From: Crocinitomicaceae bacterium
GTDB taxonomy: Bacteria; Bacteroidota; Bacteroidia; Flavobacteriales_D; Crocinitomicaceae
Direction of reading: 5' to 3'
Assembly: GCA_016709005.1 (NCBI GenBank)
Contig: JADJEU010000002.1
Location: forward strand, 558,001-622,000
Length of the DNA: 64,000 bases
The notes under the pieces were generated by a model. That model ran no database searches. It was given only the letters and a program-made list of their open reading frames with translations, and was not told the origin of the DNA. The position numbers and the translations under genes are program-made. Positions 8,150 to 16,355 of the stretch are shown one piece after another; position 1 is the stretch's first letter, and each line of letters starts with the position of its first letter.

Positions 8150-9940
8150 ATGTCAATTGACGTGCGTGAAAAATTAAAAACCCTGCCCAACAACCCGGGA
8201 ATTTATCAATACTTTGATAAGAGCGGAACCATTATTTACGTTGGTAAAGCAAAGGACTTAAAAAAACGTGTATCAAGTTATTTTGTCAAAGCACAAGACA
8301 ACGCCAAGACCAGAATACTGGTAAGCAAAATTGCAGACATTAAATACATGGTGGTGGACACCGAATTGGATGCGCTGCTGCTTGAAAATAACCTCATCAA
8401 AAAATATCAGCCACGCTACAATATCTTACTGAAAGATGACAAAACGTATCCGTGGATTTGCATAAAAAATGAAGATTTTCCACGTGTGTTTTATACACGC
8501 CGTGTGATTAAAGATGGATCTAAATATTTTGGTCCATACGCTTCGGGCAGAATGATGCACACCCTACTTGATTTGATTAAAGATGTGTATCCGTTACGCA
8601 CATGCAATTTGAATTTAGCACCGAAACAAATTGAACAAAAAAAGTATAAAGTTTGTTTGGAATACCACATTGGAAACTGCCTGGGGCCTTGCATTGGAGC
8701 ACAGCAGGAAAGTGATTACCAAATTTATATTGATGAGATTAAACACATTCTGAAAGGCAATGTAAACTCTGTTATTACAAACCTCAAACAGCTGATGCAA
8801 AAATCAGCCGAAGAATTAAAATTTGAAGTTGCACAAGATATTAAAGAACGTATTTCGTTGCTAGAAAATTATTACAGCAAATCTGCCATTGTAAGTCCTA
8901 CCATTCACAATGTAGATGTGATTAGTTTGGTGATGGATGAAAAAGATGCCTACGTAAATTATTTGAAAATAAACAACGGTTCCATCATTCAGGGTCACAC
9001 CATGGAAGTGAAAAAGAAACTGGATGAAACGGCTGAAGAAATTATTCCGCTTGTACTGGTAGAAATGCGTGAGCGCTACGGGGAAGAGGCAACCGAGATT
9101 ATTACAGACATTGAAATTTCAGATTTGTTTAAAGATTTAACGATTACAAATCCACAACGCGGAGAGAAAAAAACCTTGCTGGAACTATCACAACGCAACG
9201 CAAAATTCTACATGCTTGAAAAACACAAGCAGGAAAAACTGGTGAATCCTGAGCGGCATACGGAACGCATTATGGAAACCATGAAAAAAGATTTGCGATT
9301 GACGGAATGGCCCGTGCATATTGAGTGTTTTGACAACTCCAACTTTCAGGGAACAAATGCAGTTGCTGCTTGCGTAGTATTCAAAAACGGAAAACCATCC
9401 AAAAAAGATTATCGCCATTTTAATATAAAAACCGTTGAAGGCCCAAATGATTTTGCATCGATGGAAGAAATTATTTACCGCCGATACAAACGGTTGATGG
9501 ACGAAGGAGAATCATTACCTCAGCTCATTGTGATTGACGGTGGAAAAGGTCAGCTCAGTGCAGCTTTGAAGAGCATTAATGAATTAGGTTTGCGCGGAAA
9601 AGTTTCACTTATTGGAATAGCAAAAAAACTGGAAGAGATTTTTTTTCCGGGAGATTCTGTTCCGATTTACATTGACAAACGCTCCGAGTCGCTCAAAATA
9701 ATTCAGCACATGCGTAACGAAGCCCACCGCTTTGGAATTACACATCACCGCAACAAACGCAGCAAAGGCGCCTTAGGAACTGAGCTCACCGGCATAGAAG
9801 GAATTGGCGAAAAAACAGCTGAAGATTTATTACGTCATTTCAAATCTATCAAACGCCTCAAAGAAGCAAGTGAAGAAGAAATTACGGCTGTGGTTGGTCA
9901 ATCCAAGGCTAAATTGGTGGTGGGGTATTTTAATGTTTAG
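8150..9940 (+). CDS. uvrC: UvrABC system protein C
   Basis: Endonuclease subunit of nucleotide excision repair; it makes both cuts around a lesion marked by UvrAB. About 596 residues, the usual size. The N-terminal GIY-YIG nuclease shows NNPGIYQYFD and IIYVGKAKDLKKR. Next come the Cys-rich linker (CLEYHIGNCLGPCIG), the UvrB-interacting UVR segment at about 200-235, the RNase H-like C-terminal nuclease (ECFDNSNFQGTNAVAACVVF, LIVIDGGKGQL, HRFGITHHR), and a helix-hairpin-helix end (GIEGIGEKTAEDLLRHF). Start 8150 is preferred over 8135 because the extension MYLYC overlaps the promoter-like box and the family begins near KLKTLPNNPG. It stands alone between two repeat elements. Confidence 0.96.
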   Translation: MSIDVREKLKTLPNNPGIYQYFDKSGTIIYVGKAKDLKKRVSSYFVKAQDNAKTRILVSKIADIKYMVVDTELDALLLENNLIKKYQPRYNILLKDDKTYPWICIKNEDFPRVFYTRRVIKDGSKYFGPYASGRMMHTLLDLIKDVYPLRTCNLNLAPKQIEQKKYKVCLEYHIGNCLGPCIGAQQESDYQIYIDEIKHILKGNVNSVITNLKQLMQKSAEELKFEVAQDIKERISLLENYYSKSAIVSPTIHNVDVISLVMDEKDAYVNYLKINNGSIIQGHTMEVKKKLDETAEEIIPLVLVEMRERYGEEATEIITDIEISDLFKDLTITNPQRGEKKTLLELSQRNAKFYMLEKHKQEKLVNPERHTERIMETMKKDLRLTEWPVHIECFDNSNFQGTNAVAACVVFKNGKPSKKDYRHFNIKTVEGPNDFASMEEIIYRRYKRLMDEGESLPQLIVIDGGKGQLSAALKSINELGLRGKVSLIGIAKKLEEIFFPGDSVPIYIDKRSESLKIIQHMRNEAHRFGITHHRNKRSKGALGTELTGIEGIGEKTAEDLLRHFKSIKRLKEASEEEITAVVGQSKAKLVVGYFNV

Positions 9941-10002
9941 CAACATAATGATTTCTCACTACAACGTGGTGATGAAAAAAATGCAACTCGAAGAGAGCGT
10001 TT

Positions 10003-10475
10003 AATTAAAGTAACTGGAAATTTTAGCTGCATTGCAAACTTTTTTGGAGAGATTTCTTTGTGCTCTTTGTGCCTTCTTGGTGGCCTTTGTGGTATAGCTA
10101 TTTCACAAAGTTGCACAAAGAAAAAGAAGATTCACAAAGGGATTACTTCAAAGTGAAACAAACACCAAACGCAAAAAATACTTAATTCAAGTAGCCAGAA
10201 ATTTAGTCTCATTGCAAATTTTTTCAGAGCGATTTCTTTGTGACCTTTGTGCCTCCTTGGCGGTCTTTGTGGTATAGCTATTTCACAAACGTTTCACAAA
10301 ACAAATGAGGCTTCACAAAGTTCGAATTGAAGTAGTAAGAAACTTACCCGCGTTGCAAACGCTGCCATCTCGTTAGCTATAGAAGCTACACACCCGTCGC
10401 AGACGAGCGCGAGGTTAGTATAGCTATTTCACAAAGTTGCACAAAGAAAAAGCAGACTCATAAAGGGATTAATGA
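10003..10475. repeat. Array of three 180-bp TTTGTG/CACAAA inverted-repeat units
   Basis: This fills most of the 713-base gap 9941-10653. Unit 1 and unit 2 repeat with a period of 180 (the word GATTTCTTTGTG at 10051 and 10231). Each has a left arm with CTTTGTG words every 9-12 bases, a centre TATAGCTATTTCAC and a right arm with CACAAAG words. A third unit keeps the leader (GTAGTAAGAAACTTA, GTTGCAAAC) and the right arm from 10419. Its left arm is replaced by another sequence with CGTCGCAGACGAGCG. No gene is seen in the gap. Confidence 0.8.
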
Positions 10476-10615
10476 ATGAAGTCCCGGGCAGAATAAAAGT
10501 GTAACAGACGCAGCGTAACGTGCATTTTAGGTCCCTAAATCTGCGATAACGTTTTACCACTCATCTTAATTTTTCTTAACTTCTGTCAACAAACGTTAAC
10601 GCTTATCCTTTTTAG

Positions 10616-10646
10616 TTGACTGGTGAATATCATCTTCTTACATTTA
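10616..10646 (+). promoter_or_regulatory. TTG-N20-TACATTTA promoter of the AraC-type gene
   Basis: TTG at 10616-10618, 20 bases, then TACATTTA at 10639-10646, 7 bases before ATG 10654. This is one of the best two-part matches in the window, though the final G of TAnnTTTG is A. Confidence 0.5.
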
Positions 10647-10653
10647 CATTGTA

Positions 10654-11472
10654 ATGAAACTGGAAGAAATAAAATCAAAAGCTGAACTCTCAAAATTTAT
10701 TGAGAGCTATTGGTATTTTGACGGTTCAGTTCAACCTGAATTGATTTTATTGCCAGATGGAACATTTAATGTAATTGTTGCGCAGCATGCTTTTTCATGC
10801 GGTGCGCAGGAGTTTCCAAAAGGTTTGTACCTGATTCCGATCACCACGCAACCGATTCGGATAATTACAAAAGGAAATCTTTACGGCATCCGTTTCAAGG
10901 CCTTTTCTATGTTAAACATTGTCGGCAAAAAAGCGGGACTGATTAAAAATATTAATCTGCTGGAAACCGTTAGTTCAGCCAATGTTCATGCACCCGCTAT
11001 TCAACATCAGTTTTCAAAAGAAATAGAATTGGAACTGAAAAAAAATGCGCTTGAAAATCTGGCATTTGATTTATTGAATCACAAATATGACCTGGATGAA
11101 GATTTACGGTTGCAAGTCAATTATATTTTGGACAGAAAAGGGGATTTAAAAATTTCTGCACTTTGTGAAAAAGCAGGCATAACACGTCAGGGCCTTCACA
11201 AAAACTTTATTCAATCACTTGGAATTGGTGCTAAAGAATTGGCGATGACGTGGAAACTGAATCACTTTTTCACTTTGATGTCAGATTCAGATTCGCTCAC
11301 CGGAACCGCATTGGACGCGGGCTTCTATGATCAGGCACATTGCATTAACGCGTTCAAAAATACGTGGCAATTATCTCCCGGAAATTTGCAGAAATCCAAT
11401 CCTGATCTTTTTGCTTTTGCAAAAGAAAGTATGACCAAACGATTCAATAATTTTTATGATCCGGAGATTTGA
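10654..11472 (+). CDS. AraC/XylS-family transcriptional regulator
   Basis: 272 residues. The N-terminal about 140 residues form a sensor region like that of DUF6597-type regulators (YWYFDGSVQPELILLPDGTFNVIV). The C-terminal AraC domain has two helix-turn-helix units at about 150-250 (ALCEKAGITRQGLHKNFIQSLGIGAKELAMTWKLN, and TALDAGFYDQAHCINAFKNTWQLSPGNL). The sequence DAGFYDQAH-F--W-LSPG is the usual second-helix signature. It binds DNA in the cytoplasm; the effector is unknown. Neighbouring genes do not suggest a target. Confidence 0.9.
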   Translation: MKLEEIKSKAELSKFIESYWYFDGSVQPELILLPDGTFNVIVAQHAFSCGAQEFPKGLYLIPITTQPIRIITKGNLYGIRFKAFSMLNIVGKKAGLIKNINLLETVSSANVHAPAIQHQFSKEIELELKKNALENLAFDLLNHKYDLDEDLRLQVNYILDRKGDLKISALCEKAGITRQGLHKNFIQSLGIGAKELAMTWKLNHFFTLMSDSDSLTGTALDAGFYDQAHCINAFKNTWQLSPGNLQKSNPDLFAFAKESMTKRFNNFYDPEI

Positions 11473-11547
11473 TTTGTTTAAAGAAATCTGGCCAAATAAA
11501 AACTGAGCTTTTTTCCAAATCAACCATAACACCTTACAATTGGGCAG

Positions 11548-11568
11548 ATGCTGAATCAAGTTCAGCAT
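11548..11568. repeat. ATGCTGAA-N5-TTCAGCAT palindrome
   Basis: Perfect 8-bp inverted repeat with a 5-base spacer TCAAG. It lies between two genes on the same strand. Similar GATGCTGAA/TTCAGCATGAC repeats are, from memory, frequent between genes in Bacteroidota and some Proteobacteria. Confidence 0.65.
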
Positions 11569-11644
11569 GACATTTCCAACTGTGAAGTTCAAATTCTGGA
11601 AGTCTCGTGAAAACATTTATTGATTCAAGTATCAGTATATATCC

Positions 11645-11683
11645 TCTCCGTGCCTTTCTCCATGCTCTCTGTGTCTCCGTGGT
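11645..11683. repeat. Single arm of the TCTCCGTG/CCGTGGT repeat
   Basis: TCTCCGTG, CTCTCTGTG and TCTCCGTGGT follow each other as in the left arm of the elements at 29991 and 30141, but the right arm is absent. It lies just before the ctaA promoter. Confidence 0.6.
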
Positions 11684-11698
11684 AATCAATTTTTCCCC

Positions 11699-11706
11699 TA
11701 CCTTTG
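11699..11706 (+). promoter_or_regulatory. TACCTTTG -7 box of ctaA
   Basis: Exact TAnnTTTG match ending 19 bases before ATG 11726. Confidence 0.5.
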
Positions 11707-11725
11707 TTGTCAGATTAAAACAATC

Positions 11726-12745
11726 ATGAGCAAAGCATTTATTCGTTTTTCCTGGATTACACTGATTTTTATTCTGCTGATTTTTGTGGCCGGCAGTGTT
11801 GTGCGCACCACAGGTTCAGGCATGGGCTGCCCAGATTGGCCAAAATGTTTTGATTGTTGGGTGCCTCCAACTTCTGCTGATCAGTTGCCTGAAAATTATC
11901 GCGAAACATACGGTGAATACCGCAAGAAAAAAGTAGAAAAATTTTCGAAACTTTTAATTGCAATGGGCATGGAAGATGCCGCTGCGCAAATTCTCAATGA
12001 TCCTGAACTCACAAAAGAAGAGCCCTTCAATGCAAGAAAAACCTGGACCGAATATGCAAACCGTTTAGTTGGGTTTGTTGCTGGAAACTTAGTCTTGATT
12101 TTACTCATTTGGGTGATCGTAAAATATCGCGCAAATAGAAAATTACTTTTACTGGCCTTCATCAATTTAATTTTGATGGGCTTTGAAGGATGGCTTGGAT
12201 CCATTGTAGTTGCTACTAATTTGGTGCCGTGGATTATTACTGTTCACATGTTGGCTGGCTTGGTCATTGTTGCCATTCAAATCAAAATTATCCGAATCGC
12301 CCGGGATAAAAAATTCAGTCTCAAATTAAAACCAGTTTTCAAATATCTCTTTTGGTTTTCATTGATTCTAACCTTCGTTCAAATTGTACTCGGCAGCCAG
12401 GTGAGACAAGAAATTGATTTTATGGTGAAAGAAACAGTTGACCGCGCAAACTGGATCAGCAATATGCAGGGTGATTTTTTATTTCATCGTTCATTTTCCT
12501 GGTTGTTATTGCTTGTGAATTTGATTTTACTCTGGCTCAATCACAAATGGCATTATGGAATTCCAACCTTAAAATGGATTGTTGCTTTGGTGATTCTGGA
12601 ATTTATTACTGGCATTCTTTTTTCATATGCCAATATGCCTGCTTTTAGTCAACCGGTTCACCTGCTGGCTGCAACAATACTTTTATCCATCCAGTTTTAC
12701 AGTTTGGATTACTTCAAATATCATCGTAATTCAATGATTTCCTGA
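11726..12745 (+). CDS. ctaA: Heme A synthase (CtaA/COX15)
   Basis: Inner-membrane enzyme that oxidises the C8 methyl of heme O to give heme A for cytochrome oxidase. 339 residues with eight likely membrane helices. The start is typical: helix 1 then GSVVRTTGSGMGCPDWPKCF with the paired Cys loop, a longer periplasmic insert (PENYRETYGEY), and a His in each half of the fold (TWTEYANRLVGF is close to the EYxHR box, with N where His is usual; TVHMLAGL; FHRSFSWLL; QPVHLLAA). The E-x-x-N-R form instead of E-x-x-H-R is worth a check, although it occurs in my recollection of Bacteroidota members. No ctaB is near. Confidence 0.9.
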   Translation: MSKAFIRFSWITLIFILLIFVAGSVVRTTGSGMGCPDWPKCFDCWVPPTSADQLPENYRETYGEYRKKKVEKFSKLLIAMGMEDAAAQILNDPELTKEEPFNARKTWTEYANRLVGFVAGNLVLILLIWVIVKYRANRKLLLLAFINLILMGFEGWLGSIVVATNLVPWIITVHMLAGLVIVAIQIKIIRIARDKKFSLKLKPVFKYLFWFSLILTFVQIVLGSQVRQEIDFMVKETVDRANWISNMQGDFLFHRSFSWLLLLVNLILLWLNHKWHYGIPTLKWIVALVILEFITGILFSYANMPAFSQPVHLLAATILLSIQFYSLDYFKYHRNSMIS

Positions 12746-12846
12746 TTTTTGGAGCCAAAATGAGCCAATTCACTCAAAGGTTTTAAACCTGACAGTTCTG
12801 ATAATTAATTTTATAAACAACACGTAACATTCCCATCATTTAGACT

Positions 12847-12854
12847 TATCTTTG
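12847..12854 (+). promoter_or_regulatory. TATCTTTG -7 box of the 12883 gene
   Basis: Exact match ending 28 bases before ATG 12883. The leader holds a small hairpin CCGC/GCGG (about 12858-12873). Confidence 0.5.
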
Positions 12855-12882
12855 TACCCGCCTTTTTAAGCGGAAATTTATT

Positions 12883-13269
12883 ATGTTGTTGAAGAAAATA
12901 GTGCTGAGAAATCGCGAAAAATTTGAACAAGTTGTTGAAGACTGGTCTAAGCGAATGAATATTGAAGTGGAGGTTTTTGACGGCAAAGAAAGTTTGTTGG
13001 ATACCATTGACTCGGTTGTTGTCATTCACGAAGATTTCAATATCTCAAAAGAGAATAAAGAATTGCGTGAGTTATTAGAACGTAACAATAAAATTGCGCA
13101 TCAGGTAGACATCAACGCTACCATGAATGCATCGGTGTCATCTTTGCGTTTTTGGTTGGATAATAACAAACCTAAGAGCGTTCTTTTTGTCGGTGACGAA
13201 AAGTTAACAAAGAGCGCAAGACTGGAAACCTATTTCGAGAAACTTACAGAGAATCTTAAGCTAAACTAA
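12883..13269 (+). CDS. Small soluble protein of unknown function
   Basis: 128 residues, no signal peptide or membrane helix, mixed alpha/beta pattern (KIVLRNREKFEQVVEDWSKRMNIEVEVFDG, DSVVVIHEDFN, PKSVLFVGDEKL). The strand-helix order recalls a receiver- or Rossmann-like small fold but no family motif is seen. It has a clear promoter and good coding character. Its stop codon overlaps that of the convergent CotH gene by 4 bases. Confidence 0.75.
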   Translation: MLLKKIVLRNREKFEQVVEDWSKRMNIEVEVFDGKESLLDTIDSVVVIHEDFNISKENKELRELLERNNKIAHQVDINATMNASVSSLRFWLDNNKPKSVLFVGDEKLTKSARLETYFEKLTENLKLN

Positions 13270-15158
13270 TTCACCGTAATTTTTTTAGTCTGTCTGAAAT
13301 TTTCCCCGGTCAATTCGATCAAGTAAATTCCTTTTGTATAACTGCTTACTGCGATAGCTGTTTGGCCGCTGAGGTCTGATTGAGTATCTACTAATTTTCC
13401 CTGAAGATCGTATATGTTAATCGTATACTGAGATTCATAATTCCCCGGATTTACATTAATCCAATCAACAGCCGGATTTGGATAAACATTAAATTCAGAT
13501 TCAACCAACTCTTCTTCACCCACAACCTGATCAATATAATAATGGTAGTAAAAATATTCAGCCCGCTGCGGACTCAATTTCATCGCATTTGAATTCTCAG
13601 CTTCAATATAATATTTGATATGATCATTTGAAGCAGTAAATGGAACTTGGGCCGTGTAGATTCCATCTCCTGAAACTACATCACCATTCAGGCCATTATC
13701 TGCCATAGAAATAGACAAATAATCTGAAGCAAAGGGTTCATCATTATTTGTTACCCGCAAGAAAACACTGGTAGCATTTGAAATTTGAGCACTTACATAG
13801 ACTGTTTCCGAACTGGTCGGATGTTGAATGTTCTGTGTAACATCAGAAATCACCGGCGGGGCATAAGTCAAATCCGGATAATTTAAAAGATACGGTTTGC
13901 GATTATTTACTACGTCCATAATTCCGGCAATTTGATAAATCACCAAATAATTTACCGGATTAAACACATTGCTGGTAAACTTTGTGATGTTATGCGGCTT
14001 GTTAGGATCCGTGTTAACTGCATCATAAGCCAAAGCCTGCAAATCAAGCACCCAATCTTCAATAAATGTTGCATCATAATATTCATTGATGATCGTTCGG
14101 ATATGTGCAAAGTATTTTTTTCGGTAATAGGGCTGCGAAAGTAATTGGTACACCAATGGCCTGTCAGCAAAATAAGGACTCAACCCATAGAGCGGATCCA
14201 ATTCATAATGACTTTGTGGTGTTCCTCCGGTGAACAGTATTCCGCAAAAACTTTCTGTGAGATCCCACGGCAACATTTGAAATTTTCCGTCTGCTGTTTG
14301 ATACATGTAGTAGTTGTGAATGATCGTTGTATTGTATGTGTCTTCATTCGACAAAACGGTAGTCACCGCAAAATTCCAGAGTACCCGATCTACGTTGATC
14401 ACAGATTCAATATTGGCAATATCGTTATTCAATACGTCAATCATGTTCAAAAATTCATTCCAACCAGTGGGCGACTTTCGTTCATAGCTTTCGTAATAAG
14501 AAAGGGTGTCTGCGCCATGCCAAACAAGACTTGGCCAGTCAACCGGATGACCTGCTTCTTCTTCAGTTTTCGGTTCACATTTAAAAAACGGACCACTATT
14601 TTCCTTAAAGTGTTTTTTCAAAAATTGATTCCCAACATCCTCCTGATTCACATAAACACCCAAATAGTTTCCATTTACTACCAAACGAATCAGGTTTGAT
14701 TCATAGCACGGCATATACCTTTTATAGATGTATGATGCCATGACTTCCTTGGCAAAAGTGGGATCAAAATAGGCATTCCCCAATTTCATTTTGCGATAAC
14801 CCTGAATGTTCTGTCCAGGTTTATAATCATTCAGATCAATATTATAAGGAAGCTTTGGATTTCCAAAACTATTTGGAACAGCAAAAGTGGAATTGCCTTT
14901 GTATTTTACCGCAACACTGTCATATTGATTGCCATTATAGTTCATAATAGCCGGCAAAGTACTTTCAATATTATTTTCTTTCCACGATTTTAATACCGCA
15001 TGATAATTTGGATTGTAGAAAGTGAGCTCAAGTGTATGGATGTGCTGATGGTGATAGAATTCACCAGCATCATCGTGAATGTAGGTTGGATCAAACACTA
15101 TTTGTGCACTAACCTTATTCAAAAGAAACACGAGTCCAACAAAAACAATTTTTTTCAT
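13266..15158 (-). CDS. Secreted CotH-like protein with T9SS type A sorting domain
   Basis: 630 residues with a signal peptide (to about SAQ, residue 19). The main domain at about 40-400 matches the CotH kinase-like family: KYKGNSTF, PYNIDLNDY, KLGNAYFDPTFAKEVMASYIYKR, NYLGVYVNQEDV, and the acidic loop MLPWDLTESF, the place of the metal-binding Asp. CotH itself is an atypical kinase of spore-coat proteins in Bacillus; the role here outside the cell is unknown. Next is an Ig-like segment (about 440-535, with GDVVSGDGIYTAQVPF), then a type A sorting domain (VYPNPAVDWINVN, KGIYLIELTG, KKITVN). It is thus expected to be exported by T9SS. Confidence 0.9.
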   Translation of the reverse strand: MKKIVFVGLVFLLNKVSAQIVFDPTYIHDDAGEFYHHQHIHTLELTFYNPNYHAVLKSWKENNIESTLPAIMNYNGNQYDSVAVKYKGNSTFAVPNSFGNPKLPYNIDLNDYKPGQNIQGYRKMKLGNAYFDPTFAKEVMASYIYKRYMPCYESNLIRLVVNGNYLGVYVNQEDVGNQFLKKHFKENSGPFFKCEPKTEEEAGHPVDWPSLVWHGADTLSYYESYERKSPTGWNEFLNMIDVLNNDIANIESVINVDRVLWNFAVTTVLSNEDTYNTTIIHNYYMYQTADGKFQMLPWDLTESFCGILFTGGTPQSHYELDPLYGLSPYFADRPLVYQLLSQPYYRKKYFAHIRTIINEYYDATFIEDWVLDLQALAYDAVNTDPNKPHNITKFTSNVFNPVNYLVIYQIAGIMDVVNNRKPYLLNYPDLTYAPPVISDVTQNIQHPTSSETVYVSAQISNATSVFLRVTNNDEPFASDYLSISMADNGLNGDVVSGDGIYTAQVPFTASNDHIKYYIEAENSNAMKLSPQRAEYFYYHYYIDQVVGEEELVESEFNVYPNPAVDWINVNPGNYESQYTINIYDLQGKLVDTQSDLSGQTAIAVSSYTKGIYLIELTGENFRQTKKITVN

Positions 15159-15234
15159 GGTTCAAACAGATTCAGTAATCACGTTCAAATTGAAATACGC
15201 AATTTGTATGTCAGACGTTTGCGTCTGTTGAATG

Positions 15235-16245
15235 TTACACTTTTTTAGAACTGAAAAGCTCTACATCAAAAATCAACGTAGCCTTAGGCGGGATAGAAGA
15301 ACGACCCGCTTCACCATAAGCTAACCAATAAGGAATAATAAGTTTTGCAGTACCACCAATGCTTATATACCCAATACCTTCATCCCAGCCTTTTATAACC
15401 TGTCCTTTTTTCAAGATAAATTTGAAAGTTTGTTTTCTGTCGACTGATGAATCGAATTTTTTTCCATCTGTAAAATAACCTGTGTAATGCACCTCAACAG
15501 TTTCGCCCGCTTGTGGATAAACACCATTACCTTCTTTCGTAACTTCATACATTAAACCACTTTCTGTCTGAACTGCATTCGGATAAGTTTTTGCCATCTC
15601 CGTTTTAAAATCAGCGTTTTGCTTTGCAACAGCAAGTCTTTGTTTTTCTTTCATTGCGGTAATACCAGCGGCAAATACTTTTGTAGCATTGAATTTTTTC
15701 GCTTTTTTACCAACGCGAATTATTTCAACTTTGATAATCATGTCACCTTGTTTGATCTTATTGACGACATCCATCCCGCTGATGACACGACCAAAAACCG
15801 CATGCTTACCGTCTAACCAAGGTGTTGATTTATGTGTGATAAAAAATTGACTTCCATTTGTATTTGGACCTGAATTAGCCATGGATAGAATACCAGGACC
15901 AACGTGTTTTAAAGTGGTATCAATTTCGTCAGGGAATGCATAACCTGGTCCGCCCATTCCATTTCCAAGCGGATCACCACCCTGAATCATAAAATCTGCA
16001 ATCACGCGGTGAAATTTCAAACTGTCAAAATATGGTTTAGTAATAACTATCGTGTCATACGCAAAGTTACCTTCAGCTAAACCAACAAAATTGGCAACGG
16101 TTACCGGAGTTTTCTGATACTCCAGCACTAAAAGTATTTGTCCTTTAGAGGTTGTAAATTTTGCGTAGATACCGTCATCAAGTGTGTCCTGAGCATATCC
16201 TGCAAGACTTAATAAAGCGCAAACGGCAACAAAGAAATTTTTCAT
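15235..16245 (-). CDS. Secreted peptidyl-prolyl isomerase: cyclophilin-FKBP fusion
   Basis: 336 residues, signal peptide to about AGYAQ (residue 19). Residues about 25-185 are a cyclophilin: FHRVIADFMIQGGDPLGNGMGGPGY, ILSMANSGPNTNGSQFFIT, LDGKHAVFGRVISGMDVV. The catalytic Arg lies in FHRV, with the Q and F of SQFFIT. After a helical linker (KEKQRLAVAKQNADFKTEM) comes an FKBP domain at about 225-336: VEVHYTGYFTDGKKFDSS, FKFILKKGQVIKGWDEGIGYISIGGTAKLIIPYWLAYG, IPPKATLIFDVEL. Two isomerase folds in one periplasmic chain suggest a helper of outer-membrane or secreted protein folding. It is transcribed in the same direction as the CotH gene, 76 bases upstream. Confidence 0.95.
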   Translation of the reverse strand: MKNFFVAVCALLSLAGYAQDTLDDGIYAKFTTSKGQILLVLEYQKTPVTVANFVGLAEGNFAYDTIVITKPYFDSLKFHRVIADFMIQGGDPLGNGMGGPGYAFPDEIDTTLKHVGPGILSMANSGPNTNGSQFFITHKSTPWLDGKHAVFGRVISGMDVVNKIKQGDMIIKVEIIRVGKKAKKFNATKVFAAGITAMKEKQRLAVAKQNADFKTEMAKTYPNAVQTESGLMYEVTKEGNGVYPQAGETVEVHYTGYFTDGKKFDSSVDRKQTFKFILKKGQVIKGWDEGIGYISIGGTAKLIIPYWLAYGEAGRSSIPPKATLIFDVELFSSKKV

Positions 16246-16341
16246 AATCTGATAATTGAGTCAACAAATATAAACAAATAACGTGCCTTGAAGCCTTAAG
16301 GTTGTTAAAAGACCTTTACAAATTCGGATTCCAAAATTGAC

Positions 16342-16349
16342 TAACTTTG
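16342..16349 (+). promoter_or_regulatory. TAACTTTG -7 box of the epimerase gene
   Basis: Exact match ending 6 bases before ATG 16356, so the mRNA would be leaderless or nearly so. A TTG codon at 16347 lies inside the box and cannot be the start if the box is used. Confidence 0.5.
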
Positions 16350-16355
16350 CAACTC

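Noticed and set aside
9804..10004. Plus-strand reading frame overlapping the end of uvrC
   Set aside because: It is another frame of the uvrC helix-hairpin-helix region and has no protein-like tail.
14145..14699. 184-codon plus-strand frame inside the CotH-like gene
   Set aside because: Opposite-strand shadow; the CotH frame has signal peptide, domains and sorting signal.
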